From positions 1 to 13,501 of the forward strand of contig JAQCMX010000271.1 of assembly GCA_028274885.1 (NCBI GenBank): DNA of 13,501 bases, in the 5' to 3' direction. This DNA comes from Haloarculaceae archaeon (lineage in GTDB: Archaea; Halobacteriota; Halobacteria; Halobacteriales; Haloarculaceae). The number at the start of each line of letters is the position of its first letter. Position 1 is the stretch's first letter. Positions 13,074 through 13,501 of this stretch are shown piece by piece. The translations under genes and the position numbers were made by a program. The notes beneath the pieces are model-generated. The model did no database searches. It was not told the DNA's origin and saw only the letters and a list, made by a program, of their open reading frames with translations.

Positions 13074-13501
13074 TTACAGTTCGTGGACGGTCACGTCGAC
13101 GCCAGCTTCAGCGACGCGGACGGTCATCATCGTCGTCCGTGTGGCTGGACTTGCCCCGGTTGTGCTGCCGGGGTTGAGCAGCCGGATCCCCTCGTGGGTG
13201 GTTTCGACCACCTCGTGTGTGTGGCCGGCGACGGGACTGTCGGTTTCGGCGTGGTCCAGTGCCGTCTCGGTGACACGGCGTTCCCAGCCATCCAGCGAAC
13301 CCGTGCCGTGTGTGACCACGAACTCGACACCCTCGAGTTCGACTGTCGCAACCGTCGGCAGCCCGATCTGCGGGTCAATGTTACCCGCCACGGCGGTCAA
13401 CTCCGGGGCCAGTTTACGCTGGTCGGCCAGCGCCCCCTCCGAGTCGAAATCACCGGTGTGGATGACGTGGTCGGCATCCCTGATCCGATTGCGAAACGGT
13501 T
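13074..13501 (-). CDS. YfcE/MJ0936-like metallophosphoesterase (5' end beyond window)
   Basis: The frame stays open from the stop at 13074 to the window end, about 142 codons, so the N-terminus lies outside. Metal-binding motifs of the calcineurin-like phosphoesterase fold appear in order: HTGDFDS (the GDxxD-type site) close to the window edge, VAGNID (the GN(H/x)D site), VVTHGTGS, AGHTHEV, and the family end LLNPGSTTG. A start codon at the TTG/ATG-like positions near 13400 is not real because conserved upstream motifs are in frame. Substrates of this family are phosphodiesters such as 2',3'-cyclic nucleotides or bis-nitrophenyl phosphate in assays; the natural substrate is unknown. It lies 55 nt or so upstream of the cofE promoter region on the same strand and ends before it. 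Confidence 0.88.
   Translation of the reverse strand, partial: PFRNRIRDADHVIHTGDFDSEGALADQRKLAPELTAVAGNIDPQIGLPTVATVELEGVEFVVTHGTGSLDGWERRVTETALDHAETDSPVAGHTHEVVETTHEGIRLLNPGSTTGASPATRTTMMTVRVAEAGVDVTVHEL

Overview
The window reads as the chromosome of a halophilic archaeon (class Halobacteria). It is GC-rich, its proteins are strongly acidic, and most genes start without a Shine-Dalgarno site but with an A/T-rich TATA-like box about 23-33 nt upstream of the start codon, as expected for leaderless haloarchaeal transcripts. Family content agrees: archaeal aIF1, NOG1-type GTPase, CofE and Mer (coenzyme F420), amphi-Trp/DUF1508 protein, DUF7573-like zinc-ribbon protein. I see no tRNA, rRNA, CRISPR array or intact transposon.

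Layout. 1-1972 (+): a possible gene tail, an acyl-CoA-associated phosphotransferase, a MaoC-type hydratase and a small membrane protein. 1973-2452 is a 480-nt stretch without a credible gene. It holds a 33-nt hairpin (2064-2096) and, at 2125-2333, a series of nested inverted repeats that fold into one long rod; this is the most unexpected structure in the window and is either an unrecognised structured RNA or a fold-back (MITE-like) element. 2453-3824 (+): hisE and a NOG1-family GTPase. 3794-4236 (-): a decayed DUF389-family membrane protein gene with a nonsense codon, large missing segments and a frameshift. 4343-5679 (+): an amphi-Trp plus tandem DUF1508 protein with nearly identical internal DNA repeats, then EngB. 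5801-6094 (-): aIF1.

6169-10480 (-) is a tightly coupled three-gene operon, moxR - DUF58 - transglutaminase, joined by two ATGA overlaps. It probably forms an envelope-associated module in which the MoxR AAA+ ATPase acts on the DUF58 protein and the membrane-anchored transglutaminase acts outside the cell. Its upstream region carries an A/T-rich inverted repeat and a CCCGGG hairpin, implying a long leader, unusual for these organisms. A small zinc-ribbon gene (10707-10979, -) lies just upstream. 11085-11294 (+) is a small membrane protein whose 3' end runs into mer. 11254-12991 (-) is an overlapping cofE-mer pair for coenzyme F420 synthesis and F420-dependent one-carbon reduction. 13074-13501 (-) is the C-terminal part of a YfcE-like phosphoesterase cut by the window edge.

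Most genes are conserved haloarchaeal housekeeping genes. Points deserving follow-up are the rod-forming non-coding element, the DUF389 relic, the homogenised DUF1508 repeats and the leader of the moxR operon.
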